This document shows, piece by piece, positions 54,374 to 63,894 of a DNA stretch of 64,000 nucleotides. Below the pieces are notes generated by a model. That model saw only the letters and a list, made by a program, of their open reading frames with translations. It was not told the origin of the DNA and searched no databases. The stretch covers positions 916 through 64,915 of the forward strand of contig NZ_QFWW01000010.1 in the NCBI RefSeq assembly GCF_003265345.1, given 5' to 3'. Each line of letters begins with the position of its first letter. Position 1 is the stretch's first letter. The position numbers and the translations under genes were made by a program. This stretch comes from Lentzea terrae (GTDB taxonomy: Bacteria; Actinomycetota; Actinomycetes; Mycobacteriales; Pseudonocardiaceae).

Positions 54374-54521
54374 GAGTTCACGGCACTGTAACGTGGCTCA
54401 TACCGGCCAATCGGGCACCGGAGCAGTCGCGATTACCCCGGTCGTCGCTGCACTTTGGGCGGTTCGATGCAGCGGACGCTCGTCTGCCGAACCCTCTTAC
54501 TGCTCCCTTCGAGTGGAATCC

Positions 54522-54535
54522 TGGGACCGCTCCCA
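54522..54535. promoter_or_regulatory. near-exact CebR box TGGGACCGCTCCCA
   Basis: One base differs from the consensus. It is followed by AGAAG as at 17330. It lies in the 344-bp gap between the GH48 and CE2 genes; besides the two boxes I see nothing else there. Confidence 0.7.
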
Positions 54536-54683
54536 GAAGACGTATTGGCCCCTTGCCACACTTCGCACGGCCGAAAAATTCCGAAAAGTTAACCAGTTTT
54601 CGTTGGCACGACCGGAAACGGCGACCAATGGATCCCAGGACGCACGCCTGGGACCCACCGGCCGTTGTCCGGGCTCTGTCCGA

Positions 54684-56096
54684 TCACCAGGCCAGGTTCA
54701 GCCCCGCGATGACCTCGCCCAGGCGTCCCGAGATCAGCTGGTGGTCGCGCTGCGAGAAGTGCCAGTCGCACCCGAGCAGGTCCACCGCCACGTCGCCGAA
54801 GTTCCAGAGGCGGATCCGGCCGTCGCCGCGCTCCTGCACGACCTGCCTGGCCGCGTCGGCGAACGTGCCGGAGGCCTGCGGCACGCCCACGAGGATCGTC
54901 GTGCCGGAGCCGTAGCGGTTGCGCAGCTTGGTCAGGAACTCCTGGTACGCCGCCTTGTACGCGGTCACGAGGCTCTGCTGGTCCGGCCACTGCTCGCCGG
55001 GGTTGAGCGCGGTGGAGAAGTCGTTGGTGCCCAGGCCGACCACGACGAGCTGCGGGTGCCACGTGCCGGGGTTCTGCCAGACGTCACCTTCGACGTTGAG
55101 CAACGCGCGGTCGTAGTAGGTGCGGTAGCTCTTGCCGGGATCGCCACCGTTGTAGTTGCGGACCATGCCACGACCGGAGAAAGCGTTGACCTGGTAGTCG
55201 GCGTTGAGCGAGCGGGCGGTGAGCGCGCCGAAGCTCACGTCGGTGTTGGTGTTGCGGTCGACGCCGCCGTTGGCCGAGCAGTCGCGGGTCGTGGACAGGT
55301 TGCCGTAGCCCGCGGTCAGCGAGTCGCCGATGAACTCGATCTGCCGGGTGCGCGCGGCGGGTTTCGCGAGGATCTCGCCGCCGGCCGCGGCGACGAACCC
55401 GCCGAACTCCCCCGACGCCCAGGTGCTCTCGGTGCGCTTGACCAGCCGGACGGTGTGCTGGGCGTTGCTCAGGTTGTTCACCCAGTAGGTGGTCCTGCCG
55501 GGCTTCGTCACCCGCGCGACGGTCGCGCCGTCGATCTGCACGTCGAACTCGTTGGCCGAGTCGTTGAGCGCGATCCCGACACCGGTGCCGCGGAACCTGC
55601 CCTCGAAGTACACGCCGGGCCAGGAGTACTGACCGGACTTCGTGACCCTGCCTGCCGTGTGGGCCTGCGCCAGGACGTCCGGCGCGGGTGCGGTGCCCGT
55701 GCAGGTCGTGCCGTTGAGCGCGAAACTGGCCGGCACCGGCGCCGTCGGTCCGTTCGCGACGAAGCCAAAGCCTGCGCTCGCACCGGTGCCGAGGGAGCCG
55801 TTGTAGCTCACGTTGTCGACGGCGACCTGGGCGCCGGACTGGCGCACCGTCCCGTTCCAGCTCTGGGTGATCGTCTGGCCGCCGCCGAACGACCAGGTCA
55901 GCTGCCAGCCGGTGACCGCGTCGCCGAGGTTCGTGACGTTCACGGAGGCGATGAACCCGCCCTGCCACTCGTTGGTCACCTCGTAGTCGACCCGGCACCC
56001 GGCGGCGGCTTTCGCCTCGGGAGCGCCGCTGAACGTGACAGCCGCCGTCAGTGCGGCGGCGAGGACGGCAGCTGCCGTCGACGTTGACCGGTGCAC
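54684..56096 (-). CDS. secreted CE2-type acetyl esterase with N-terminal CBM2
   Basis: The 470-residue protein has a signal peptide (to about 30), a CBM2 (about 31-135), a jelly-roll domain (about 150-245) and an SGNH hydrolase domain (EFIGDSLTAGYG; VGLGTNDFS; DWHFSQRDH with the His). The jelly-roll plus SGNH plan is that of CE2 deacetylases, some of which also bind cellulose. It should remove acetyl groups from hemicellulose. GTG 56096 has AGAGGAG upstream; the frame continues upstream without a start that makes a leader. Confidence 0.9.
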   Translation of the reverse strand: MHRSTSTAAAVLAAALTAAVTFSGAPEAKAAAGCRVDYEVTNEWQGGFIASVNVTNLGDAVTGWQLTWSFGGGQTITQSWNGTVRQSGAQVAVDNVSYNGSLGTGASAGFGFVANGPTAPVPASFALNGTTCTGTAPAPDVLAQAHTAGRVTKSGQYSWPGVYFEGRFRGTGVGIALNDSANEFDVQIDGATVARVTKPGRTTYWVNNLSNAQHTVRLVKRTESTWASGEFGGFVAAAGGEILAKPAARTRQIEFIGDSLTAGYGNLSTTRDCSANGGVDRNTNTDVSFGALTARSLNADYQVNAFSGRGMVRNYNGGDPGKSYRTYYDRALLNVEGDVWQNPGTWHPQLVVVGLGTNDFSTALNPGEQWPDQQSLVTAYKAAYQEFLTKLRNRYGSGTTILVGVPQASGTFADAARQVVQERGDGRIRLWNFGDVAVDLLGCDWHFSQRDHQLISGRLGEVIAGLNLAW

Positions 56097-56134
56097 ACCC
56101 AGCTCCTCTTGTCCACTATGGACTTCGAATCCGA

Positions 56135-56148
56135 TGGAAACGTTCTCA
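56135..56148. promoter_or_regulatory. degenerate LacI-type box TGGAAACGTTCTCA
   Basis: It keeps the central ACGT-like symmetry and matches 10 of 14 positions of the CebR box, 38 bp upstream of the CE2 start. It may bind a different LacI protein. Weak on its own. Confidence 0.35.
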
Positions 56149-56211
56149 AGCGGACCGTAGCCGACTCGCACGACACCGTGAAGACCGTTGCAGCACAACG
56201 TTTTCCGTCGA

Positions 56212-56252
56212 ATCGACGACGTTCGACGGTGAATCGTCGAAACGTCGTCGAT
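56212..56252. promoter_or_regulatory. 41-bp interrupted palindrome before CE2 and the two-component genes
   Basis: Arms 56212-56228 and 56235-56252 are complementary over 17 bp with one extra A in the right arm, around GTGAAT. The inner halves are TTCGACG and CGTCGAA, as at 13638-13660. It lies mid-way in the 332-bp divergent region. A tight regulator site or a cruciform is possible. Confidence 0.6.
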
Positions 56253-56428
56253 GCCGAGTGCGTGCAACACGAGCAGTAGTTGAACGTTTAACCACCGTAT
56301 GCTGACCCCCGCCGACCGGCTGGTGAGAACCCGTCAGTCGGCGGGTGCCACCTGCCAGGTTTCGGATGGCAGAACCGCACCGGTGTTGGCGAGACTGAGC
56401 ACGTGCAGGATCCACAGAGGAGCGTGAC

Positions 56429-57088
56429 ATGATCCGAGTGGTCGTCGTGGACGACGAGGAACTGGTGCGGACGGGGTTCCGCCTGATCCTCCAGGCGGCC
56501 GGGGACATCGAGGTCGTCGCGACGCCGACCGGCGCGCAGGCGGTGCGCGAGATCAGCCTGCACAAACCCGATGTCGTGCTGCTCGACATCCGGATGCCGG
56601 ACGTGGACGGGCTCACCGTCCTGCGCCAGCTGCAGGGCCTGAAGAACCCGCCGGTCGTCGCCATGCTCACGACGTTCGACTCCGACGAGTACATCGCCAT
56701 GGCCCTGCGGTCGGGCGCGGCCGGGTTCATCCTCAAGGACACCGGGCCCGAACAGCTCGCCCAGATGGTGCGCACCCTGGTCAGCGGTGGCGTGGTGCTC
56801 TCCCCCAAGGTCACCCGCACGGTCGTCGACGGCTACCTCGGCTCCGGCGCGGGCTCGCAGGCCTCCGAGCAGGTCGGCCTGCTGACCGAACGCGAACGCG
56901 CCGTGCTCGTGCTGATCGCCGAAGGGCTGTCCAACACCGACATCGGGGCCCGCGTCCACGTCAGCGTCGGCACGGTGAAGGACCACGTCAGCGCCATCCT
57001 CACCAAGCTCCGCGTGGGCAGCAGGGTCCAGGCGGCACTGGTGGCGCAGCGGGCGGGCCTGCTCGACGGGAACGGGGAACGGCCATGA
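56429..57088 (+). CDS. NarL/FixJ-family response regulator
   Basis: The 219-residue protein has a receiver domain (acidic pair D8/D9, phosphoacceptor D53 in LLDIRMPD, Thr and Lys in TTFDSD and LKD) and a LuxR-type helix-turn-helix (LTERERAVLVLIAEGLSNTDIGARVHVSVGTVKDHVS, about 152-190). It is followed by a histidine kinase gene overlapping by ATGA, so both form one two-component system. The signal is not evident. Its position divergent from CE2 leaves open whether it controls hemicellulose genes or only itself. Confidence 0.93.
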   Translation: MIRVVVVDDEELVRTGFRLILQAAGDIEVVATPTGAQAVREISLHKPDVVLLDIRMPDVDGLTVLRQLQGLKNPPVVAMLTTFDSDEYIAMALRSGAAGFILKDTGPEQLAQMVRTLVSGGVVLSPKVTRTVVDGYLGSGAGSQASEQVGLLTERERAVLVLIAEGLSNTDIGARVHVSVGTVKDHVSAILTKLRVGSRVQAALVAQRAGLLDGNGERP

Positions 57089-58191
57089 GCTCCCGGCTGT
57101 CCGACCGGCTCGTCGAAGTCCTGGTGCTCGTGGTCGCCGTCGCCGAGGGCGTGCTGACCACGATCACCGAGGACGACCCGTACGGGTTCATCCCGATCGC
57201 GATCGCCGTGCTCGCGCTCGTGGTGGTCGAACGCTGGCCGCTGGCCGCGTTCCTGGCAACCCTGCCGGCCGTGCTGTACCCCGGCGCGATCGTCCCGGCG
57301 ATCGTCGCCCTCTACGTGGTCTCGAGCCGCTACCGCGACTGGTGGCTGCTCGCCGGCTGCGGGCTGCTCGCCGCCGCCAGCTTCGTCTTCCCGACCACGG
57401 AGTTCGCCCCGACGATCTGGGACTCCTACGCGCTGCTCGGCGTCATCTACTTCACGATGACGGCACTCGCACCGATCCTGCTCGGTCAGTTCCTGCACAC
57501 GCAGCGGGAGCTGGCGCTGCGGCTGGAGGAGGTCAAGGAGGCCCGCGAGCACGAGCGGCGACTCGACGCCGAGGCGATCCTCGCCCGCGAACGCAACCAG
57601 CTCGCCCGCGAGATGCACGACGTCGTCTCCCACCAGGTGAGTCTGATCGCGGTGCAGGCGGGCGCGCTCAAGGTCAGCACCACCGACCCCAACGCCTCGC
57701 TGGCGGCCGAGAACGTCCGCCAGCTGTCGGTGAACACGCTCGACGAGCTGCGCCACATGGTGAACCTGCTGCGTGCGTCGGGCAGCCCGGCGACCGAGCT
57801 GACCCCGCAGCCGACGCTGACCGACCTGGACCGGCTCATCGGCAACAGCGCGATCGACGCACGCCTCGTCGGCGCCGCCCCGGACGACCTGGAGCCGCCG
57901 GTGCAGCGCGCGATCTACCGCACCATCCAGGAAGCGCTCACCAACGTGCGCAAGCACGCCCCCGGCGCCAGCGCCACGATCGACATCAGCCACGACGACA
58001 CCGATCTGACCGTCACCGTCACCAACACCCCGCCCACCCGGCCGAACCTCGCCCTGCCCAGCGCCCGCCACGGGCTCGTCGGGCTGCACGAACGGGCGGC
58101 GCTGCTGGGCGGGAGGCTCCACACCGGACCCACGCCCGACGGCGGCTTCCAGCTACAGCTGCGGCTGCCGGCGGGCGCCGCGCGAGGCTGA
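57085..58191 (+). CDS. NarL-type sensor histidine kinase (HisKA_3)
   Basis: The 368-residue protein has about four to five membrane segments in residues 8-135, a coiled linker (about 138-170), the phosphoacceptor H178 in REMHDVVSHQVSLIAVQAGAL and an ATP-binding domain (EALTNVRKHAPGA N-box; HGLVGLHERAALLGG G-box). There is no large outside sensor domain, so it probably senses membrane or intramembrane signals. It overlaps the response regulator gene by ATGA. The last part of the gene is included in a local tandem duplication. Confidence 0.92.
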   Translation: MSSRLSDRLVEVLVLVVAVAEGVLTTITEDDPYGFIPIAIAVLALVVVERWPLAAFLATLPAVLYPGAIVPAIVALYVVSSRYRDWWLLAGCGLLAAASFVFPTTEFAPTIWDSYALLGVIYFTMTALAPILLGQFLHTQRELALRLEEVKEAREHERRLDAEAILARERNQLAREMHDVVSHQVSLIAVQAGALKVSTTDPNASLAAENVRQLSVNTLDELRHMVNLLRASGSPATELTPQPTLTDLDRLIGNSAIDARLVGAAPDDLEPPVQRAIYRTIQEALTNVRKHAPGASATIDISHDDTDLTVTVTNTPPTRPNLALPSARHGLVGLHERAALLGGRLHTGPTPDGGFQLQLRLPAGAARG

Positions 58192-58360
58192 CCGTCGCCC
58201 GCGCCAGGTACACCGCGCAGCCCAGGCCGGGCAGCAGGCTCCACACCGCACCCACACCCGACCGCCACTTCCAGCTACAGCTGCGGCTGCCGATCACCAC
58301 GGTCGGCACCGCGCGTGGCCGACCGTCGCCCGAAGCGGGCCAGGTAGACCGCGCGGCCCG
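58108..58360. repeat. imperfect tandem duplication (about 122-136 bp unit) at convergent gene ends
   Basis: Copy A (from 58108) contains the last codons and stop of the kinase gene. Copy B (from 58229) repeats AGGCTCCACACCG, CAGCTACAGCTGCGGCTGCCG minus its last base, and GACCGTCGCCC at offsets of 122 to 136 bp. Copy B overlaps the 3' end of the convergent membrane-protein gene, so that protein's last residues come from duplicated sequence read backwards. Confidence 0.75.
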
Positions 58361-59498
58361 CGAGGCTGACCTCGAGGTGGTCCACCACTGGATCGAAGAA
58401 CGTCTTGCGGTGAGCGGAGTCGGTGACGATCGTGGCGATGAAGTACAGCGTCGAGAACGCGGCGACGAACAGGCAGACCTGCACCAGCTCGTTCGACAAC
58501 GGCACCTGAACGCCGAACAGCTGGCCGGGCGTCGGATCGTGGCTCACCCACGACTTGATGGCGGAGTCGGGAATCGCGAGCTTGCCCAGCACCACGAAGG
58601 CCGCGAAGACCACCATCGCGAACACCAGTGCCTGCAGCATCATGGTGAGCAGCAGGATCAGCACCACGTTCGCGCGTTCCAGCGGCGTGAGCGGCTGGGA
58701 CGTCTCATCCACCCCTGCGCGCAGCCCCGCGAAAGGTTCGTCGGGCAACGCGCTGAAGTGGTCGACCGACGCGAGCCCGGTGCGCAGTGCGCGCACCTCC
58801 GCGGCGAACACCGAGCACAGGAAGAGCCCGCTCAGGACGGCGAAGAACCCCAGGATCAACGCCATCTGGCCACGCGGGATCTGCCCGGCGCTCTGCCAGA
58901 TCTCGGCGGTGAAGAAACCGAACGTCGTCACCAGCAACAACAACGGCATGGCGCGGCTGGTCATCGTCCCGACGCTGCGCAGCTGACGCAGTGCCGCCCG
59001 CAACGCCCAGCCGAGGATCGACCCCACGCCGATCGCCGTCAGGCCGTACAGCAGCCCCACCTCGATCAGGTAGGCCAGGAGTTCTGCCCACGGCTCGGTG
59101 TTGTCGAGCACCGTGTCCGCGGCCGTGCCCACCACCACGTAGCCGACGACAACCGCTAGGGCCGGCACGAACCCGCGGTCGTCCAGGACGCGGTCACGGG
59201 CCCAGCCCGCGGCGAGCCACGCGGCGATGGCGGGAAAGACCACCGTTCCGACCAACGTGACGGTGTAGAGCAGCAGGAAGAGACCGTTCTCGATCCGCTC
59301 GGAGAACGCCGCGTCCCCGTCGATGATGGTCACCACCTTGTACAGCAGCTCGGCCAGCGCGAGCCAGACCACCGCGGGAACGATGCGGACCGTGAGGTTC
59401 TTCTCCAGCCCGCGCACGACGGCGGGCAGTCCCCTGCGGCGAAACCACTGCTCTGTCTTGCGCGCGTCCAGTTCGGACCTGCTCATGTGCTCGTTCAT
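58275..59498 (-). CDS. integral membrane protein of unknown function
   Basis: The 407-residue protein has about eight predicted membrane segments (for example IVPAVVWLALAELLYKVVTII, ENGLFLLLYTVTLVGTVVFPA, MPLLLLVTTFGFFTAEIW and LILLLTMMLQALVFAMVVFAAFVVL) and a charged cytoplasmic N-terminus. I do not recognise the family. It stands alone between the convergent kinase gene and the PHP gene. Its C-terminal tail (RSATRGADRGDRQPQL) is read from the duplicated segment and may be longer than the original. ATG 59498 is used; an in-frame ATG four codons later is possible. Confidence 0.8.
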   Translation of the reverse strand: MNEHMSRSELDARKTEQWFRRRGLPAVVRGLEKNLTVRIVPAVVWLALAELLYKVVTIIDGDAAFSERIENGLFLLLYTVTLVGTVVFPAIAAWLAAGWARDRVLDDRGFVPALAVVVGYVVVGTAADTVLDNTEPWAELLAYLIEVGLLYGLTAIGVGSILGWALRAALRQLRSVGTMTSRAMPLLLLVTTFGFFTAEIWQSAGQIPRGQMALILGFFAVLSGLFLCSVFAAEVRALRTGLASVDHFSALPDEPFAGLRAGVDETSQPLTPLERANVVLILLLTMMLQALVFAMVVFAAFVVLGKLAIPDSAIKSWVSHDPTPGQLFGVQVPLSNELVQVCLFVAAFSTLYFIATIVTDSAHRKTFFDPVVDHLEVSLAGRAVYLARFGRRSATRGADRGDRQPQL

Positions 59499-59715
59499 CC
59501 TGTCTGACCGGCCCGGAGATCACCGCCGGGTGGCGGGGTGGTTCCCGACAGTCGGCGGAGTGCGGCCGGTGCGACCGCTGCGGTGTGCTGGACGCGCAGA
59601 TCCTAAAGCGACGAAGGGACTGCCAGACGCCGCGGGACCGGAACCCTGCACCGACCGCGGCACGGACGGGTACCGTGCCAAGCCACGCCACCCTCGGCGC
59701 GGTACCCGTCTCCTC

Positions 59716-61317
59716 TCAGCGCGGTACGGCGGCGAACACCGGGTTCGAGTAGCACCACAGGTCTTCCCACGGGTCCGCCTTGCCGACGACGTCGATCGCC
59801 GGACCGGCCGGATCGACGGCGGCGCCGTGGTAGCCGGGTGCGGTGCGCTTGCCGTCGGTGCCCCTGACCCGCACGTAGAACGGTCCGTCGACGGTGATCC
59901 GGTGGACCAGTTCGACGGTGCCGGAGCGGGCCCGGACGTCCCACGACCGCGCGACCTTCGTCTGCGGGGCGCGCAGGACCGACCGGTCGGCTGCCGGGCC
60001 GGTGACCGCGCCGACGATCAGGTCGACCCGCGCCAGCTCCGGCACGAAACCGGCGAAGTTCGGGCGGTCGGCCAGGTCGATCCGGACCACCACCTCGACC
60101 ACGTCACCGCGGCGCGCCCGCAGCGTGCCGCCCATCGCCGTCCCCGGCCCACGTGATCCGCGCGGGCGCAGCCGCACGTCCAGACCTGCCACGAGATCGC
60201 CGAGGCAGACCCACATCCGGCCGGCCCGCATCGCCCGCATCACCTCGCGGTGACCGCGGCCGGTGACGCCGACCCAGGTCTTGTTGTAGGCGCCGGGCGG
60301 GAACGAGCTGTACTCGACGACCGGGCGGCCCGCGTTGACCGGGTCAGGGAACCGGCCGGTGTTGTTGAAGGTGCGGCCCTCGCTGTCGTACGGGATGTCG
60401 TCGTAACCTTGCTGGTCGAGGCGGTCCACCGGGTTCTTCATCCAGTCCCCGCAACCCTGGTGGCCGTCCGAGGTGGTGGTGATCCACCACGGTTTGCCCT
60501 CGGCGAGCAGGCTGTCCCAGAAGCCGCCGACCGTGGCGGTCGTCCAGTCGAAACCGCCCCACGTGCGGTAGCTCTCGGCCGGATAACCGGGGAAGGAGAA
60601 CTTGCCCGGAGCCGAGTCGTACAAGCCGCGGCCCCGCGCCATGCCCGGTGCCGGCAGACCGGCCGCCTGGTGGCCGGGCGCGCCCTCCATGCCGATCACG
60701 ATGCCCGGCGCCGTGTCGCGCCAGGTGCGGGTCTCCCCCGGCGAGTTGATGCCCAGCCGCGACGGGTGGTTGGGCAGCACCAGCGCGTCGGCGATCCGGC
60801 CGGACGCCACCGCGTTCTGCAGGAACTTCAACGCCTGCACCGCGATCGCCTCGTTGGCCGGGGTGCCGTCGCGGGTGCCGTTCACGCGTGCGTCGAACCG
60901 GGTGACGAACTCCTGCAGCAGGCTCGCCTCGTTGCGGCCGGGCGCGAGCATCAGCGTGGTGTGCTCGCCGGCCGGGATGTTCCACTCCAGGCCGGTGAAG
61001 ACGAGCATGTCGCTGTACTTCTGCCGGGCCGCCACGATGTCCGCCACCAACGGCGTCACGCTGTGCTTCGCGAACGGGACGTTGCCGTGGTCCGTGATCG
61101 TCAGCCAGCTCAGGCCGTGTCGCGCCGCGCGCTCGACCTGTGTGGCCACCGGGTACATGGCGTCGTTGCTGTACTGGCTGTGGGTGTGGTGATCACCGGC
61201 GAGCCAGGTGTAGCCACCGCTGCTGCTCTCCGCACGCGCGGGTGTGCTGCCGAGCGCGGCACCGGCCACCAGCCCGGTGCCGATCAGAAATCCGCGCCGG
61301 TCGGTCTGTCCCGCCAT
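59716..61317 (-). CDS. secreted PHP-domain metallohydrolase (Tat substrate)
   Basis: The 533-residue protein has a Tat signal (DRRGFLIGTGLVAGAALG) and a PHP domain with the metal motifs GDHHTHSQYS and LTITDHGN, plus later motifs (LEWN, PNHPSRLG, SDGHQG). PHP enzymes are metal-dependent phosphoesterases; an exported one could release phosphate from sugar phosphates, lipids or nucleotides. Its ATG 61317 shares a base with the stop of the upstream EEP gene (TGATG), so the two are co-translated. Confidence 0.85.
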   Translation of the reverse strand: MAGQTDRRGFLIGTGLVAGAALGSTPARAESSSGGYTWLAGDHHTHSQYSNDAMYPVATQVERAARHGLSWLTITDHGNVPFAKHSVTPLVADIVAARQKYSDMLVFTGLEWNIPAGEHTTLMLAPGRNEASLLQEFVTRFDARVNGTRDGTPANEAIAVQALKFLQNAVASGRIADALVLPNHPSRLGINSPGETRTWRDTAPGIVIGMEGAPGHQAAGLPAPGMARGRGLYDSAPGKFSFPGYPAESYRTWGGFDWTTATVGGFWDSLLAEGKPWWITTTSDGHQGCGDWMKNPVDRLDQQGYDDIPYDSEGRTFNNTGRFPDPVNAGRPVVEYSSFPPGAYNKTWVGVTGRGHREVMRAMRAGRMWVCLGDLVAGLDVRLRPRGSRGPGTAMGGTLRARRGDVVEVVVRIDLADRPNFAGFVPELARVDLIVGAVTGPAADRSVLRAPQTKVARSWDVRARSGTVELVHRITVDGPFYVRVRGTDGKRTAPGYHGAAVDPAGPAIDVVGKADPWEDLWCYSNPVFAAVPR

Positions 61318-62636
61318 CACGGGACCCTGGTGAAGACGACGCCGAGCGCGTCGACCTCGTCACCGGAACGGCCGTGGAAGCCCGCGATCTGCCAGCCCGC
61401 CGGTGCGGTGTAGGTGACGGCGTTCGGCGTCTCGGAGCCACCGGACAGCGTTCGGCCCGTGTTCGTCGTGAAGCGGGCGAAGAAGATTCTGGTGTGACCG
61501 TCGCGCTGGGCCGAGTGCAGGGTCACCGACGTGAGGTGCTCGCCCGCTGCCAGCGTCAGTTCGCGCGCCGAGCCGCCGTTGCCGCCGTGGGTGAAGGACG
61601 TGCCGTCGGCGAGGGTGAGCCCGACCTGGTCGACCCGCGAACCGGCGCGCATCGAGACCTTGGTGACCCGCTGCGCCAGCGGAACCGTGGCGACGTCGGT
61701 GAACGGGCTGCCGTGCGGTCCGCCCCAGGTGTCGCTGAGCGACAGGGCCGGGTTCAGCGTCCACCGGAAGTCCGCCGCGATCGGGTAGTGGTCGGACAGC
61801 ATCTTGTTGTCGGCCGTGCGGAACGCCGCGTTCTCGTTGGCGTACCGGGTCAGGTTCAGCGTGATGTACCTGTTGCCGCGGAACAGGATCTTGTCGACGA
61901 CCTCGCACGCGTCGGTGATGGCGGCGTCGTTGCACACCAGGGCGGGGTCGCCCGCGGCGGGCGGCACGCCACCGCGCTCCTCCTGTACCCAGGCGTCGGT
62001 GAGTCCGTTGGCGGAGACCAGTTCCCGGATGTTGTCACCGGTGCGGGTGTAACGGGTGTTGGTGTCGCCGGCGACCACCACCGCGTTGCCCGCCGAGTTG
62101 GCGGCGATGAACCGGGAGAGCTCGCTGATGTTGGCGCGCCGGGCGGCGAGGTCGGCCTCGTTCGAGCCCGCGTTGGCGTGCACGTTGTAGAAGTCGATCA
62201 GCACGCCCTCGGCGACGCGGGTCCGCGACCACGTGAACCCCTTGGGGGTCAGGCAGTCCGTGCCGTTGCACTTGTCCCACTTGTCTCGGACGAGGTCCGA
62301 GTACGGGTGGTTGGCCAGCGTGTTGAGTCCGTCACCGAACGGGACGCCGCCGCTGGTGGGCGTGCGGAACGGGTGGGTGTTGTTGGCGTAGAGCGACGCG
62401 TGGAAGTTGAAGTCCTCCTGCACGTGCACGATGTCGTACGGCCTGATCCGCTGACCGATGATCGGCGTGTTGGCCTTCGGGTTGCCACTGGACAGCCCTT
62501 CCGGCAGCCCGGCGACGTTGTAGCTCAGCACGGAGAACGTCCCGGCGGCCGGCGGTGCGGCTGCGGCGGGGAGCGCGGCCCCGGTCGTTCCGGCCGACAA
62601 GGCGACAACAGCGACAAATCTGGTCAACTTGACCAT
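61317..62636 (-). CDS. secreted endonuclease/exonuclease/phosphatase-family protein with jacalin-like lectin domain
   Basis: The 439-residue protein has a signal peptide (to about 28), an EEP domain (VLSYNVAG, VQEDFNFH, VVAGDTNTRY, LSDHYPIAADF, the catalytic Asn/Glu/Asp/His set) and a C-terminal jacalin-type beta-prism (about 300-439, WGGPHGSPFTD, GDEVDALGV). EEP proteins of this kind cleave phosphodiesters, for example sphingomyelin, nucleic acid or inositol phosphates; the lectin would direct it to glycans. ATG 62636 starts the signal peptide. It is coupled to the PHP gene. Confidence 0.87.
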   Translation of the reverse strand: MVKLTRFVAVVALSAGTTGAALPAAAAPPAAGTFSVLSYNVAGLPEGLSSGNPKANTPIIGQRIRPYDIVHVQEDFNFHASLYANNTHPFRTPTSGGVPFGDGLNTLANHPYSDLVRDKWDKCNGTDCLTPKGFTWSRTRVAEGVLIDFYNVHANAGSNEADLAARRANISELSRFIAANSAGNAVVVAGDTNTRYTRTGDNIRELVSANGLTDAWVQEERGGVPPAAGDPALVCNDAAITDACEVVDKILFRGNRYITLNLTRYANENAAFRTADNKMLSDHYPIAADFRWTLNPALSLSDTWGGPHGSPFTDVATVPLAQRVTKVSMRAGSRVDQVGLTLADGTSFTHGGNGGSARELTLAAGEHLTSVTLHSAQRDGHTRIFFARFTTNTGRTLSGGSETPNAVTYTAPAGWQIAGFHGRSGDEVDALGVVFTRVP

Positions 62637-62856
62637 TTGCACCGCACGGCTCCTAAGTTCAGATACGAGCACGACGCTGGCGACGTTAGGACAACACGAA
62701 GAACTTTCATATATCTTGGACATGACAACACGGTGTCCACAAAGCGACGAAGTTTTTCCGCCGCCTGCGGAAAAACCGCTCGCGACGTGACTCAACTGGT
62801 ACTGCGAACGGGTGAAAGGGCATCATCGGCGTCCTGCCCCAGAAAGGACCTGTTCG

Positions 62857-63894
62857 ATGTCCGCCGACGCGACCAGCCGCAGCACGTCCGCGACGATCTC
62901 GCCGAACATCCTGCGGTACCTCACCGCGGTGACCGACGAGCTCGGCGCCGACCTGCGGCCGGCGCTGGCCGGAGTCGGGCTCGACGAGCAGATGCTGCAG
63001 TCGGCCGACCTGCGGGTGTCCTACCGCCAGGGCAGCGAGGTCATCCACTGCGCCCTGCAGCTCACCGGGAGTGACGACCTGGGGCTGCGGGTGGGCGCGC
63101 GGCAGCACCCGACGGCGTGGGGCCTGATGGGGTTCGCGCTCATGGCGGCCGGCACGTTGCGCGACGCCGTCGAGACCGGGGTGCGGTTCCAGAACCTGTC
63201 CGGCGCGATGGTGGTGTGGTCGGCGGGGCAGGCGGACGCGGGTTTCACGCTGTGGGCCGACCAGCCCGATCCGGTGGTGGACGCGGGCGTCGGCACGTTC
63301 CTGGTCCAGGAGGCGTTCGCGAGCGTCGTCACGGTCACCCGGCACGCGCTCGGTGCCGAGTTCCGCCCGCGCCAGGTGGACTTCACCTTCGCCGCGCCCG
63401 ACCCCGCGCCGTACACCGAGCTGTTCGGCTGCCCGGTCCGCTTCTCCGCTGACCGCAACGGTCTGGTGTTCCCCGCCGCGTGGGTGCGCACCGAGATGCC
63501 CGGCCGCGACCCCGTCACCTTCGCGTCGCTGACGACGTTGCTGGACGAACAGCTGGCGTCCCGGCGCACCCGGCAGGACCTGTTGGAGGTGCTGGAGATC
63601 TCGATCGCGCAGAGCCTGCCGGACGTGCCCACCTTCGCCGAGCAGGCCCGGAAGCACGCGACGGGCGAACGCACGCTGCGCCGCCGCCTCGCCGAGTGCG
63701 GGACGACCTACGAGGCACTCGTCGACGGCGTGCGGCGGGAGCGGGTCGAGCTGCTGCTGCGCCGCCCGGACGTGACGTTGACCGACATCGCCCGCCAGGC
63801 CGGCTTCTCCGACGTCCGCGCACTGCGGCGGGCGATCCGCCGCTGGCACGACATGACCGCGGTGGAACTGCGCGAGACGGTCCACCACTCCTGA
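62857..63894 (+). CDS. AraC-family regulator with arabinose-binding-like (OruR-type) sensor domain
   Basis: The 345-residue protein has an N-terminal domain of the arabinose-binding AraC group (LGLRVGARQHPTAWGLMGFALMAAGTLRDAV) and a C-terminal AraC helix-turn-helix (TLTDIARQAGFSDVRALRRAIRRWHDMT). ATG 62857 has AAAGGA upstream; the open frame starts 15 codons earlier without leader logic. Regulators of this group often sit beside the gene they control, here the convergent aldehyde dehydrogenase only 3' to 3', so its target is unclear. Confidence 0.88.
   Translation: MSADATSRSTSATISPNILRYLTAVTDELGADLRPALAGVGLDEQMLQSADLRVSYRQGSEVIHCALQLTGSDDLGLRVGARQHPTAWGLMGFALMAAGTLRDAVETGVRFQNLSGAMVVWSAGQADAGFTLWADQPDPVVDAGVGTFLVQEAFASVVTVTRHALGAEFRPRQVDFTFAAPDPAPYTELFGCPVRFSADRNGLVFPAAWVRTEMPGRDPVTFASLTTLLDEQLASRRTRQDLLEVLEISIAQSLPDVPTFAEQARKHATGERTLRRRLAECGTTYEALVDGVRRERVELLLRRPDVTLTDIARQAGFSDVRALRRAIRRWHDMTAVELRETVHHS

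Noticed and set aside
54340-54381. Longer N-terminus for the GH48 protein
   Set aside because: The extra codons cover the exact CebR box, and the signal peptide begins cleanly at 54339.
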